Positions 14,833 through 22,881 of a stretch of DNA of 48,376 bases are shown here, one piece after another (position 1 is the first letter of the stretch; each line of letters begins with the position of its first letter). The translations under genes and the position numbers were made by a program. Origin of the DNA: Deltaproteobacteria bacterium (lineage in GTDB: Bacteria > Desulfobacterota > SM23-61); NCBI GenBank assembly GCA_016875165.1, contig VGSF01000029.1, forward strand, positions 1 through 48,376, read 5' to 3'. The notes under the pieces are model-generated. The model saw only the letters and a list, made by a program, of their open reading frames with translations. It had not been told where the DNA came from and made no database searches.

Positions 14833-15992
14833 TGCCATCAGGAGTTATACCAGGAAAATATTTCGTCCAGGGCGATGAAGCCATTGCCGAAGGCGCCATT
14901 GCCGCTGGTTGTCGTTTCTTTGCCGGATATCCCATTACACCTTCCTCGGAGACATCTGAGACCATGGCCCGGCGTTTACCAGAAGTCGGTGGAGTTTGCC
15001 TGCAGATGGAAGACGAACTGGCCTCGATTCATGCCGTGGGTGCTGCTTCGGTGGGGGGCATGAAGGCCATGACCATATCCTCCGGTCCAGGGATCAGCTT
15101 GAAGTTGGAAGGTCTGGGCTGGGGAATCAAAAATGAGATCCCTTATGTGGTGGCCGATGTTCAGCGCGCTGGCCCGAGCAATGGCGTGGCTACCCGCGTA
15201 GGTCAGGGAGACTTCTATACGATTCGTTATGGCTCAGCCGGAGGGAATCACAGCATCATCGCCCTCTCCCCGAAATCCACTCAGGAAGCCTTCGACTTGA
15301 CCATCGATTGTTTCAATCTCTCGGAAATCTTTCGCTGTCCGGTCTTTTTGCTCACCGACGAGACCGTAGGACATACGCGGGAACTTCTGGTCATACCTGA
15401 GGAAGACGAACTAAAAGTTGTGAAGAGATTCAAGCCAACTGTCGCCCCGGAAAAATTCGTCATGTATCCCCTAAATACGCCGGGAGTCATCAACTACCCC
15501 TTCCCAAATATCGGAGAAGGTTACGGGATATGCGTTTCGCCCTATACCCATAACTCCAAAGGATACGCCAGCACGGCCCAGGATATTCAGGAAAAGATGG
15601 CTAGGCGCTTGGTTCTGAAAGTTACTGAAAACCTGGATAAATTAGTTAGAGTGGAAAGCCAGAAAATGGAAGACGCAGAGTTCGCTGTGATCGCTTACGG
15701 GGGGAACGCCCGTCCGGCCGTTGCTGCTGTAGATATGGCTCGAGAACAGGGGATGAAAGTCGGATTTTTCCGGCCTATCATTGTCTGGCCCTTTCCGGAT
15801 GCAGATGTCCTCAAAGTGGCGGAGAAGGTAAAAAACATTTTGGTCTGCGAGCTGAATATCGATGGCCAGCTCTCCCGGGAAGTAGCCCGGGCTTCCAAAG
15901 GAAAGGCGGAAGTCTTTCACTTTGGTTCGGGAGGCGTAGAACCCCATCTTCCTGCGCAGATCTTCAATGAGATAAGGAGGTTTTATAAATGA
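14832..15992 (+). CDS. korA: 2-oxoacid:ferredoxin oxidoreductase, alpha subunit (386 aa)
   Basis: The start is set at the ATG at 14832 because it overlaps the korD stop and leads into the conserved opening GKYFVQGDEAIAEGAIAAG; a longer frame upstream is antisense-like read-through of korD. The domain I residues GYPITPSSETSE and QMEDELASIHAVGAA are those that bind thiamine pyrophosphate across the dimer. Further conserved segments are SSGPGISLKLEG and RVGQGDF. Domain II follows in the C-terminal third (FAVIAYGGNARPAVAA). The subunit decarboxylates a 2-oxoacid to the acyl-CoA. KorB overlaps by four bases. Confidence 0.88.
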   Translation: MPSGVIPGKYFVQGDEAIAEGAIAAGCRFFAGYPITPSSETSETMARRLPEVGGVCLQMEDELASIHAVGAASVGGMKAMTISSGPGISLKLEGLGWGIKNEIPYVVADVQRAGPSNGVATRVGQGDFYTIRYGSAGGNHSIIALSPKSTQEAFDLTIDCFNLSEIFRCPVFLLTDETVGHTRELLVIPEEDELKVVKRFKPTVAPEKFVMYPLNTPGVINYPFPNIGEGYGICVSPYTHNSKGYASTAQDIQEKMARRLVLKVTENLDKLVRVESQKMEDAEFAVIAYGGNARPAVAAVDMAREQGMKVGFFRPIIVWPFPDADVLKVAEKVKNILVCELNIDGQLSREVARASKGKAEVFHFGSGGVEPHLPAQIFNEIRRFYK

Positions 15993-16843
15993 GCACTGTT
16001 GGCGAAACTCTGAATGTTCTCCATCCTTTAGTGGAAAAATACCTCCGTAAGGAGCGCATGCCCCACATGGCCTGCTCGGGATGCGGGATTGGCCAGGTAG
16101 TCCATTCCGTGCTTTTAGCCATTGACGAATTGGGTTTGACCCCCAAAGATACGGTCTGGGTGCAGGGTGTGGGGTGCAGCAGCCGCATCACTTATTCCAC
16201 CTGGGTGGGCGATAACGTGGATGCGCACCATGGGCGGATGTTTGCTGTGGCCACCGGACTGAAGATGGCCCGTCCGGACATGAATTTTATCTGCTTCACC
16301 GGCGACGGGGATTGCGGGGCCATTGGCGGCAACCACTTCATTCATGCCTGCCGGAGAAACCTGGACGTCACGGCCATTCTGTTCAACAACGGGATCTACG
16401 GCATGACCGGCGGGCAGGTCGCTCCCACCTCTCCAGTCGGAGCCGTGACTACAACCACCCCTTACGGAAACATCGAAGACCCCTTCGATATGTGCCAGAT
16501 GGCCGTGGCTGCCGGAGCCAGTTATGTGGCTCGCTGGAGGTCCACGGATTTTAAGGCCTTAACCAACTCCCTGAAAAAAGGGATTCAGACCAAGGGTCTG
16601 GCTTTCATCGAAGTTCTTTTACAGTGTCCCACCAATTTTGGCCGCTACGTCCTTAAGTCCAGCAATCCTCAAGATGTGCTGACATGGATCAAGGAACATT
16701 CAGTCACCCAAAAGGAAGCAGAAAAGCTATCTAAAGAAGAGTTGACGGGAAAGTATCTGATCGGCGAATTCGTCCACCGCCCGGAACGAACGGGCATCGT
16801 GGAACGTTACCAGGAGTTTTTGAAAACACACCAAAAATATTAA
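15989..16843 (+). CDS. korB: 2-oxoacid:ferredoxin oxidoreductase, beta (TPP-binding) subunit (284 aa)
   Basis: This subunit binds thiamine pyrophosphate through GDG at residues 105-107 and the paired asparagines N133-N134 (LFNNGIYGMTGGQ). The N-terminal cysteine motif MACSGCGIGQ and the later Cys in GDGDCGAIGG and QCPTNFGR are those that hold the proximal [4Fe-4S] cluster in related enzymes. AAGGAGG precedes the ATG at 15989, which overlaps the korA stop by four bases (ATGA). Length is normal. The gamma subunit follows after 81 bases. Confidence 0.9.
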   Translation: MSTVGETLNVLHPLVEKYLRKERMPHMACSGCGIGQVVHSVLLAIDELGLTPKDTVWVQGVGCSSRITYSTWVGDNVDAHHGRMFAVATGLKMARPDMNFICFTGDGDCGAIGGNHFIHACRRNLDVTAILFNNGIYGMTGGQVAPTSPVGAVTTTTPYGNIEDPFDMCQMAVAAGASYVARWRSTDFKALTNSLKKGIQTKGLAFIEVLLQCPTNFGRYVLKSSNPQDVLTWIKEHSVTQKEAEKLSKEELTGKYLIGEFVHRPERTGIVERYQEFLKTHQKY

Positions 16844-16924
16844 ATCTTAAGGCCGGATAAAACTGCCTTCCGGCACTTCGCGGGAATAGGGAGTTTTTTA
16901 CCAGGCTGTCAAAAGGAGTTAAGC

Positions 16925-17458
16925 ATGGAGCGCCACGAAATTCGTTTTGCTGGATTTGGAGGTCAGGGATTGCTTTTAGCTGGCATTCTTTTAGGCAAGA
17001 CTGCCGCCCTATATGCTGGAAAGCAGGCCGCCCAAACTCAATCCTACGGCACGGAAGCCCGAGGCGGAGCCAGCCAGTGTAACGTGGTCATCGACGACAA
17101 GGAGATCACTTACGTGGGCGTAGTCAACCCTGACGTCTTTGTAGTGATGTCCCAGGAGGCTTATGATAAGTTAATCGGAGAAGTCAAGGTTGGGGGGTTG
17201 GTCTTCTATGATTCAGACTTGGTGAAAATCAAGGAAAACCCCGGGTGGCGCCAAATTCCCGTTTCTTCCACCTCGTCCGCGAAGGGATTGGGCAGGCAGA
17301 TGGTGGCCAACGTGGTCATGCTCGGGGCGATGGTCGAGGGAACGAAAATTCTCGATGTTGACCTGGTCAAGGCCTGTCTTAAGGAAAGCGTTCCCCAGGG
17401 AACAGAGGAGCTGAACCTTAAAGCTTTTGATACAGGGCGATCATTGTTCAAGCCATAA
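16925..17458 (+). CDS. korC: 2-oxoacid:ferredoxin oxidoreductase, gamma subunit (177 aa)
   Basis: A pyruvate/ketoisovalerate oxidoreductase gamma-domain protein with the typical opening FAGFGGQGLLLAGILLGK and the conserved YGTEARGGASQCNVVI segment. The gamma subunit helps bind CoA in characterised relatives. An AAAAGGAG site precedes the ATG. It completes the four-subunit enzyme encoded from 14599. The 81-base spacer after korB contains an imperfect GCCGGA/TCCGGC stem with no following T-run, so termination there is unlikely. Confidence 0.88.
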   Translation: MERHEIRFAGFGGQGLLLAGILLGKTAALYAGKQAAQTQSYGTEARGGASQCNVVIDDKEITYVGVVNPDVFVVMSQEAYDKLIGEVKVGGLVFYDSDLVKIKENPGWRQIPVSSTSSAKGLGRQMVANVVMLGAMVEGTKILDVDLVKACLKESVPQGTEELNLKAFDTGRSLFKP

Positions 17459-17475
17459 GTACAGTACAAATAATT

Positions 17476-17738
17476 TGATGGAGTCGTTAAAAGTCCCGTT
17501 TCCGTCATTGCGAGGAGTTCCGCCAATGTGGGACGACGAAGCAATCCCGTATTTTCAAGGACTTATAAAAACGAGATTGATTGTCCGCCTTAGGCGGACT
17601 CGCAATGACTCTTCTGCCGACTTTTAATCCCATTTTCGTCATTCCGGTGAAAGCCGGAATCCAGTTAATTCAATCATTTCTGGACTCCTGCTTTCGCAGG
17701 AGTGACGGCTTTTCTGAATATTTACGGCGTCATCAAAT
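17476..17738. repeat. two tandem palindromic elements (families A' and A)
   Basis: The first half pairs CGTCATTGCGAGGAGTTC with CTCGCAATGAC; the second half pairs GTCATTCCGGTG with the GGAGTGACGG end. The first half includes TCCGCCTTAGGCGGA. It has the same order as the 10673-11008 block. It fills the gap between korC and the exported hydrolase, where no gene is seen. Confidence 0.75.
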
Positions 17739-17808
17739 TTGAAATCTAAAAATTTTTTGACCGGGATGTTTCTCCCGGCTCCATTAAAAATTAAAAGGAG
17801 ATATTAAA

Positions 17809-18600
17809 ATGACCAAAAGAACCTGTTTATTCCTCACCGCCATTTTCTTTTTCTCTGCCGCTTTCATTCCGGCATTTTCCCAGGCGGCAGAAATTGGTAA
17901 AGGAGTTAAGGTCACCTACTTAGGCCATGCCGCCTTCAACTTGGTCTCCCCGCAAGGCGTAAACATCCTGATTGACCCCTTCTTAAAAAATAATCCCAAG
18001 ACTCCGGCTGAAATGAAAGAAGTGGAAAAGGCTGATTTGATTCTGGTCACCCATGGTCACGCTGATCATCTGGGAGACACTCTATCCATTGCCCAGAAGA
18101 CCAACGCCACGGTGGTGGCCATGGCTGAACTCGCCGGTTACCTGACCAAAAAAGGCGTGAAAAATGCGGTGCGGATGAATAAAGGGGGATCCTACACGGC
18201 CAAAGGAATACGGATTATCATGGTCAACGCTCTGCATAGCTCTTCAGTCACAGAAGGAGACCAGGTTATTTACGCCGGAGAACCTGTTGGCTTTATCATC
18301 CGTTTCGAAAATGGATTTACCGTCTATCATGCTGGAGACACTGCCGTCTTTTACGACATGAAAATCCTTAGCGACCTGTATAAACCCAACCTGGCCTTGC
18401 TGCCCATCGGCGGTCATTTTACCATGGACCCAAATGAAGCGGCTTATGCCTGCAAGCTGCTTCGCCCCCAGTACGTGGTGCCCATGCATTTCGGCACCTT
18501 TCCCCTGCTAACTGGAACAACGGAAGAATTCACCCGGCTATTAAAAGATCAACCAGAGGTAAAGATTTTAATTATGAATCCAGGGCAAACCATTAATTGA
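17809..18600 (+). CDS. exported metallo-beta-lactamase-fold hydrolase (263 aa)
   Basis: An N-terminal signal peptide (KRTCLFLTAIFFFSAAFIP, likely cut after the Ala near residue 26) is followed by an MBL fold with the metal motif THGHADHLGD at residues 81-90 (His82, His84, Asp86, His87). Further metal ligands follow in VNALHSS, YHAGDTAVF and the C-terminal PMHFGTFPL. This pattern matches the UPF0173/YtkL-type metal-dependent hydrolase group, whose substrates are mostly unknown; the exported form is less usual. AAAGGAG lies 8 bases before the ATG. It is flanked by the kor genes and the aldehyde oxidoreductase but separated from both by gaps, so a shared pathway is not established. Confidence 0.85.
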   Translation: MTKRTCLFLTAIFFFSAAFIPAFSQAAEIGKGVKVTYLGHAAFNLVSPQGVNILIDPFLKNNPKTPAEMKEVEKADLILVTHGHADHLGDTLSIAQKTNATVVAMAELAGYLTKKGVKNAVRMNKGGSYTAKGIRIIMVNALHSSSVTEGDQVIYAGEPVGFIIRFENGFTVYHAGDTAVFYDMKILSDLYKPNLALLPIGGHFTMDPNEAAYACKLLRPQYVVPMHFGTFPLLTGTTEEFTRLLKDQPEVKILIMNPGQTIN

Positions 18601-18727
18601 GATTGCCGAATGCGGAATGCGGAATTCTAAGCTATGCGTTTGGGTTTTAGAGTTCAAAAGATTTTAAACCGGGAAACTCCGAACTTAACACTCCCAACTA
18701 TACGCTTTGCGCTCTTGAGGAGGGAAA

Positions 18728-20578
18728 ATGAACGGATACGCCGGAAGAACATTGCACATCGATCTGGGGAAGCAAAACTTCCGCATTAAGAATTTTGACG
18801 AAGCTTTGGCCCGGAAATTTTTGGGGGGAAACGGATTTGCCGCCAAAATCCTCTATGAGGAATTGAATCCAGGGGTTGAACCTTTCTCTCCCGAGAACAT
18901 GGTGGTATTTGCCGTTGGGCCGATTACGGACACCCCCATACCCAGCACCAGCCGGGCTTACGTAGCCACGAAATCTCCATTGAATAATCTCTTCTTCGAC
19001 TCCACGTTTGGCGGGCGCTTTGCCATCACCCAGAAACGCACTGGCTTCGAAGCCATCGTGATCTCGGGAAAAGCCAGCTCTCCCACCTATTTATTTATTG
19101 ACGAAAGCGGCGTTCAGTTCAAATCAGCCGCACCTTTCTGGGGAAAATTGACCCGGGAAACCGTGGATGCCCTGCAGGCTACTGAGGGCGAAGATGCCGA
19201 CGCCGTGGCCATCGGGCCAGCCGGTGAAAAATTGGTCCGTTTTGCCTGCCTGACCCACTACTGGCGCGGCCGGGAAGGAGTCTCCGGCAGGGGAGGAGTC
19301 GGCGGTGTCCTCGGTTCCAAAAACCTCAAGGCCATAGTGGTAAAGGGTTCCCGGAAGACCGAGGTTGCCGATTTAAATTCCCTGCGCGAGCTAATCGATT
19401 CAAGAAAGGAAGCAATGGAAAAAGGGACCGCCGGCCTGAAGAACCTGGGAACTCCCGTTCTGGTCAACATGATCAACACCATCGGCGGGTTGGGAGTGCG
19501 CAACCTGCAGGAAGAACACAGCCCCCGGGCCCCCGAGATAGGCGGGGAGCGCTTAAAGGAGCTTTTCTTCGAACGTAATGACACCTGCTTCGGGTGCCCA
19601 ATTGCTTGCGGAAAAACCCTTCGCCTTCCCCCATCGCCCGCTCTCAAAGAAGGCCTGCGCTGGAAAATGCCCGAATACGAAACCCTGTTTGCTCTCGGCT
19701 CGATGGCCGACAACTGGGACCCGGCCTCCCTCCTGAGACTTAACGCCCTCTGCGATCAATGGGGACTGGACACCATCAGCATGGGCCTAACCATTTCCTT
19801 TGCTCTGGAATGCTTTGCTAAAGGACTTCTCACCCCACAGGATACTGGAGGGCGGACCTTGCGTTTCGGCGATCCGGATTTACTCCTGCAACTGGTCGAA
19901 GAAACGGGAAAACGCCAGGGATTTGGAGACCTTTTGGCCGAAGGCTCGTACCGCCTGGCCCAGCGCTTGGGTGAAGAGGCGGCCGGATTGCTGCCTTGCT
20001 TCAAAAAAGTGGAAGTAGCCGGGCATTCTGCCCGGGCCCTGAAAGGCATGTCCATAGGATACGCCACAGCCACCCGCGGGGGAAGTCACCATGACGCCCG
20101 CCCTACCCTGCAATATGTCGGGGAGTTCGACCGCACCAAAGCTAAGGGACAGCCTTCTTTTGCCGTGCGCACGCAGAATTTTACAGCTTTTGACGACTCT
20201 CTTACTCAGTGCCGGTTTGCCAGTGAAAGGGGATATGGGGGCCTGATCAACGAAAATTACGTAAAGATGATAAATGCCGTCACCGGCTGGAATGTTACTC
20301 TCAATGAATTGGAGAGGCTGGGGGAACGCATTTATAATTTAGAACGGGCTTTTAACTGCCGGGAAGGGGTAACCCGGAAGGACGACAGCCTTCCCCTACG
20401 CGTCACCCAGCAGCCAATCCCCTCCGGTCCCTCCCAGGGGATGTATTGCCCGCCGGAGGAGTTTCAGGCCCTGCTCGATGAATACTATTCCCTGCGGGGC
20501 TGGAATGCCAATGGCATCCCCACGGCTGAGAAGTTGCAGGATTTAGGCCTGGAGGAAGCATTAAGAGATGAGAGTTAG
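18728..20578 (+). CDS. aor: tungsten-type aldehyde:ferredoxin oxidoreductase family (616 aa)
   Basis: AOR-family enzymes oxidise aldehydes to acids, or reduce acids, using a tungsto-bispterin cofactor and one [4Fe-4S] cluster. Cluster ligands Cys287, Cys290 and Cys294 (CFGCPIACGK) and Cys495 (LTQCRF) are present. The N-terminal pterin domain shows MNGYAGRTLHIDLG, KFLGGNGFAAK and VGPITDTPIPSTSRAYV. Length matches AOR. GAGGAGGG precedes the ATG. The four-Cys set suggests an active enzyme, but the substrate is not predictable because the family also contains benzoyl-CoA-reductase-like and other branches. Reduced ferredoxin from this enzyme and from Kor could feed the same pool. Confidence 0.9.
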   Translation: MNGYAGRTLHIDLGKQNFRIKNFDEALARKFLGGNGFAAKILYEELNPGVEPFSPENMVVFAVGPITDTPIPSTSRAYVATKSPLNNLFFDSTFGGRFAITQKRTGFEAIVISGKASSPTYLFIDESGVQFKSAAPFWGKLTRETVDALQATEGEDADAVAIGPAGEKLVRFACLTHYWRGREGVSGRGGVGGVLGSKNLKAIVVKGSRKTEVADLNSLRELIDSRKEAMEKGTAGLKNLGTPVLVNMINTIGGLGVRNLQEEHSPRAPEIGGERLKELFFERNDTCFGCPIACGKTLRLPPSPALKEGLRWKMPEYETLFALGSMADNWDPASLLRLNALCDQWGLDTISMGLTISFALECFAKGLLTPQDTGGRTLRFGDPDLLLQLVEETGKRQGFGDLLAEGSYRLAQRLGEEAAGLLPCFKKVEVAGHSARALKGMSIGYATATRGGSHHDARPTLQYVGEFDRTKAKGQPSFAVRTQNFTAFDDSLTQCRFASERGYGGLINENYVKMINAVTGWNVTLNELERLGERIYNLERAFNCREGVTRKDDSLPLRVTQQPIPSGPSQGMYCPPEEFQALLDEYYSLRGWNANGIPTAEKLQDLGLEEALRDES

Positions 20579-20603
20579 AAGGGTTTAGATCTCTCAAAAA
20601 AAC

Positions 20604-20639
20604 TTGACAGGGGAGATGCATAATGTATAAATAATACAT
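20604..20639 (+). promoter_or_regulatory. putative promoter and overlapping palindromic operator for the CoA-transferase
   Basis: TTGACA at 20604-20609, a 16-base spacer and TATAAA at 20626-20631 make a strong promoter about 40 bases before the first CoA-transferase start. The -10 region is overlapped by the inverted repeat ATGTAT (20623-20628) and ATACAT (20634-20639), a possible repressor site. Confidence 0.55.
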
Positions 20640-20672
20640 CATTGTATCTCCATCCATTGCCCAAGATTAAAA

Positions 20673-21617
20673 GTGGGAGACGGGAATTTGCCAGCAAAAA
20701 AAGAAAACTCCAATAAAATAATGACCGCAGCCGAAGCGGTCAGCCGTTATGTCTTCGATGGAGCAACCATCGGAGTGGGCGGCCAGACCATCGGCCGCTG
20801 CCCGATGTCCATCTTCCATGAAATAATCAGGCAAAAAAAGAAGGACCTCACCTTAGTGGGGTGCAATCTCTCGATTTCCATGGACATGCTTGTGGGAGCG
20901 GGATTGGTACGGCGCACAGAGTGCGGCACCGGCAACATGGAGCGCTTCGGAACTACCTTCTGCTGGCGAAGAAGCGTGGAAAAAGGCCTTGTGGAGAATG
21001 AGGACTACAGCCACCTGGCCATGGTCACGCGCTTTTTGGGGGGAGAGATGGGGCTACCATTCATGCCCATCCAGAGCCTTTTGGGCTCAGATATCCTTTC
21101 CCGGAAGGCCTTTTCCACCGGAAAAAAATTTGAAACCATTTCCAATCCCTGGAACTTAGAAGAAAAGGTTGTTCTCCTCCCCTCCCTGAACCCGGATGTT
21201 TCCATTGTCCATCTTCAGAAATCTGATGAAATGGGCAATTTAATCATCGAAGGATTTCTCACCCATGAGCCGGAGATGATCCGGGCATCCAGGGCGCTCA
21301 TCGTCACCTGCGAAGAAATCATCCCCTCGGAAGAAATCCGAAAATATCCTGAACGAACGACCATCCCTTATGTGTACGTCAACGCGATTGTTCTCCAGCC
21401 CTGGGGGGCCCATCCCACCTCCACCTACCGCTACTACCAGCATGACCCGGAACACTTAAACGAATACCAGAAATCAGCCCGGGAAGGGGGGGCGGCGTTC
21501 CAGGCCTACATGGAGAAATATATTTATTCCTGCTCATCCTTCGATGAATACCTGGAAAAAGTTGGAGGTCTGAAAAAATATAATCGCCTCCGGCAGGAAA
21601 TGATGAAGATGGTTTGA
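20673..21617 (+). CDS. gctA: class I CoA-transferase alpha subunit, glutaconate-CoA-transferase-like (314 aa)
   Basis: The protein matches the GctA subunit of family I CoA-transferases: EAVSRYVFDGATIGVGGQ with the oxyanion-type glycine motif, LTLVGCNLSISMDMLVGAG, then the long C-terminal domain with NLIIEGFLTHEPEMI. The enzyme moves CoA between acyl-CoA and a free acid, usually glutaconate, oxoadipate or a related dicarboxylate. The frame can start at GTG 20673, at a TTG soon after it that has GGAG upstream, or at the ATG near 20721; the conserved part begins just after the last. The beta subunit lies 482 bases downstream, beyond a repeat element, an unusual separation. Confidence 0.85.
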   Translation: MGDGNLPAKKENSNKIMTAAEAVSRYVFDGATIGVGGQTIGRCPMSIFHEIIRQKKKDLTLVGCNLSISMDMLVGAGLVRRTECGTGNMERFGTTFCWRRSVEKGLVENEDYSHLAMVTRFLGGEMGLPFMPIQSLLGSDILSRKAFSTGKKFETISNPWNLEEKVVLLPSLNPDVSIVHLQKSDEMGNLIIEGFLTHEPEMIRASRALIVTCEEIIPSEEIRKYPERTTIPYVYVNAIVLQPWGAHPTSTYRYYQHDPEHLNEYQKSAREGGAAFQAYMEKYIYSCSSFDEYLEKVGGLKKYNRLRQEMMKMV

Positions 21618-21742
21618 ATAATATTTTTTTTGTTGCAGAGGACGCTGAGAAGGCAGCGCTATAATAGCGGTGCAGGTAATTTAAATGGATAGGAAATTCC
21701 TTTTTTCGTAACAGTTTAGCGATTTAAAAAAATGGTATAAAA

Positions 21743-21945
21743 GCCTTTGTTGAGGGCCGGGGGTTAGAGCGGAACGCGCCGGAAGCATCTGTTGGGGTTC
21801 CGCTTGGCCACGAGGACAGAAGATCTTTTCCTCCGGAGGAGGCGGGGGTTCTTGCCCGCCCCATATGCGGAGATATAAGCGCCTTATGATTCCAAGCGTT
21901 CCGCTCTGGGCCCCGGCCCCTGGAATCCCTTGGCCTTTACAACAC
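21743..21945 (-). repeat. GC-rich structured repeat (family D), copy 2, inside the gctA-gctB gap
   Basis: Reverse-complement homologue of 7661-7856. The outer arms include GAGCGGAACGC on the left and GCGTTCCGCTC on the right plus GGCCGGGG/CCCCGGCC, predicting a long hairpin. It shares the CGCTTGGAA, AAGGCGCTTAT and GATGCTTCCGGCGCG islands with copy 1. The rest of the 21618-22099 gap is AT-rich and carries no recognised gene. Confidence 0.65.
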
Positions 21946-22099
21946 ACCTTTTTTCAAAGAGCTAAAGTGTTACCTTTTTTCAACTTTAGTCTGCTTCAGG
22001 CTGATTGCTTTCGGGACTGAACATGAAATGGCCAATGGTCAATTATCAATGTTAAATGATCATTGCTAATTGACGACTTGAATTTGGAAGGGGAAAACG

Positions 22100-22879
22100 A
22101 TGTCTGTCAATTTTAAGCTTGATGAATTGATGATCATCGAATCAGCCAGAAATATTCGGGACGGGGAAACAGTCTTTGTGGGCACGGGCATGCCCATGGT
22201 TGCGGCCCTGTACGCCCAGAAAACTCACGCCCCGAATATGTGTTTTGTCGTTGAAACTGGCCCGATCTCTCCTCTGGTCCTCCCCGTCCCCATATCCGTT
22301 TCTGACCCTAAAGCCATGCACCGGGCAGTCAAACTCGGCACTCTGCGCGAAGTTCTCGGCTGCCTGCTCCAGCGGGGGATGGTGGACGTGGGATTTTTGG
22401 GAGGAGCCCAGATCGACCAGTTCGGCAACATCAACAGTACAACTCTGGGGGATTACCAGCGTCCCAAAGTTCGCTTTCCAGGGAGCGGGGGAGCGAATGA
22501 TATTGCCTCCCATGCTAAAAGAATCCTGATTATCAGCCGCCACGAGAAGCGGCGCTTCCCGGAAAAATGCGCCTACATCACCAGCCCCGGTTATATCAAT
22601 GGAGGGAACGGGCGTAAGGAAGCCGGGCTGAAAAATAGTTATCCGGATATAACGGTGGTTACGAATCTGGCGGTAATGTCTGTTGATAAAGGAACGGGCA
22701 AATTACAGGTCAAAAAACTTATGCCGGGGGTTATGCTCGCTCAGGTTCAGGAGAATACCGGTTTTTCCATCACGGCGATTCCCAATCCGGCCGCGGTAGA
22801 TTTTCCAACCGACGAAGACCTGCGCATTTTGCGCCAGGATGTCGATCCGGACGGCGAATACCTGGGAAAGGAAGATTAA
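22100..22879 (+). CDS. gctB: class I CoA-transferase beta subunit, glutaconate-CoA-transferase-like (259 aa)
   Basis: Family I beta subunits carry the catalytic glutamate that forms the enzyme-CoA thioester. Here it is most likely Glu52 in CFVVETGPISP. Other family segments are VGTGMPMVAALYAQ, FLGGAQIDQFGNINST and SGGANDIAS. Length is typical of GctB. GGAAGGGG precedes the ATG. The next gene starts two bases after the stop, so gctB and the dehydrogenase are one transcription unit. The distance from gctA probably reflects insertion of the repeat at 21743-21945 into an ancestral gctAB pair. Confidence 0.86.
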   Translation: MSVNFKLDELMIIESARNIRDGETVFVGTGMPMVAALYAQKTHAPNMCFVVETGPISPLVLPVPISVSDPKAMHRAVKLGTLREVLGCLLQRGMVDVGFLGGAQIDQFGNINSTTLGDYQRPKVRFPGSGGANDIASHAKRILIISRHEKRRFPEKCAYITSPGYINGGNGRKEAGLKNSYPDITVVTNLAVMSVDKGTGKLQVKKLMPGVMLAQVQENTGFSITAIPNPAAVDFPTDEDLRILRQDVDPDGEYLGKED

Positions 22880-22881
22880 AA

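Noticed and set aside
21681..21947. A minus-strand open frame over the second family D copy
   Set aside because: The frame is not shared with the first copy and contains Pro runs; no family features.
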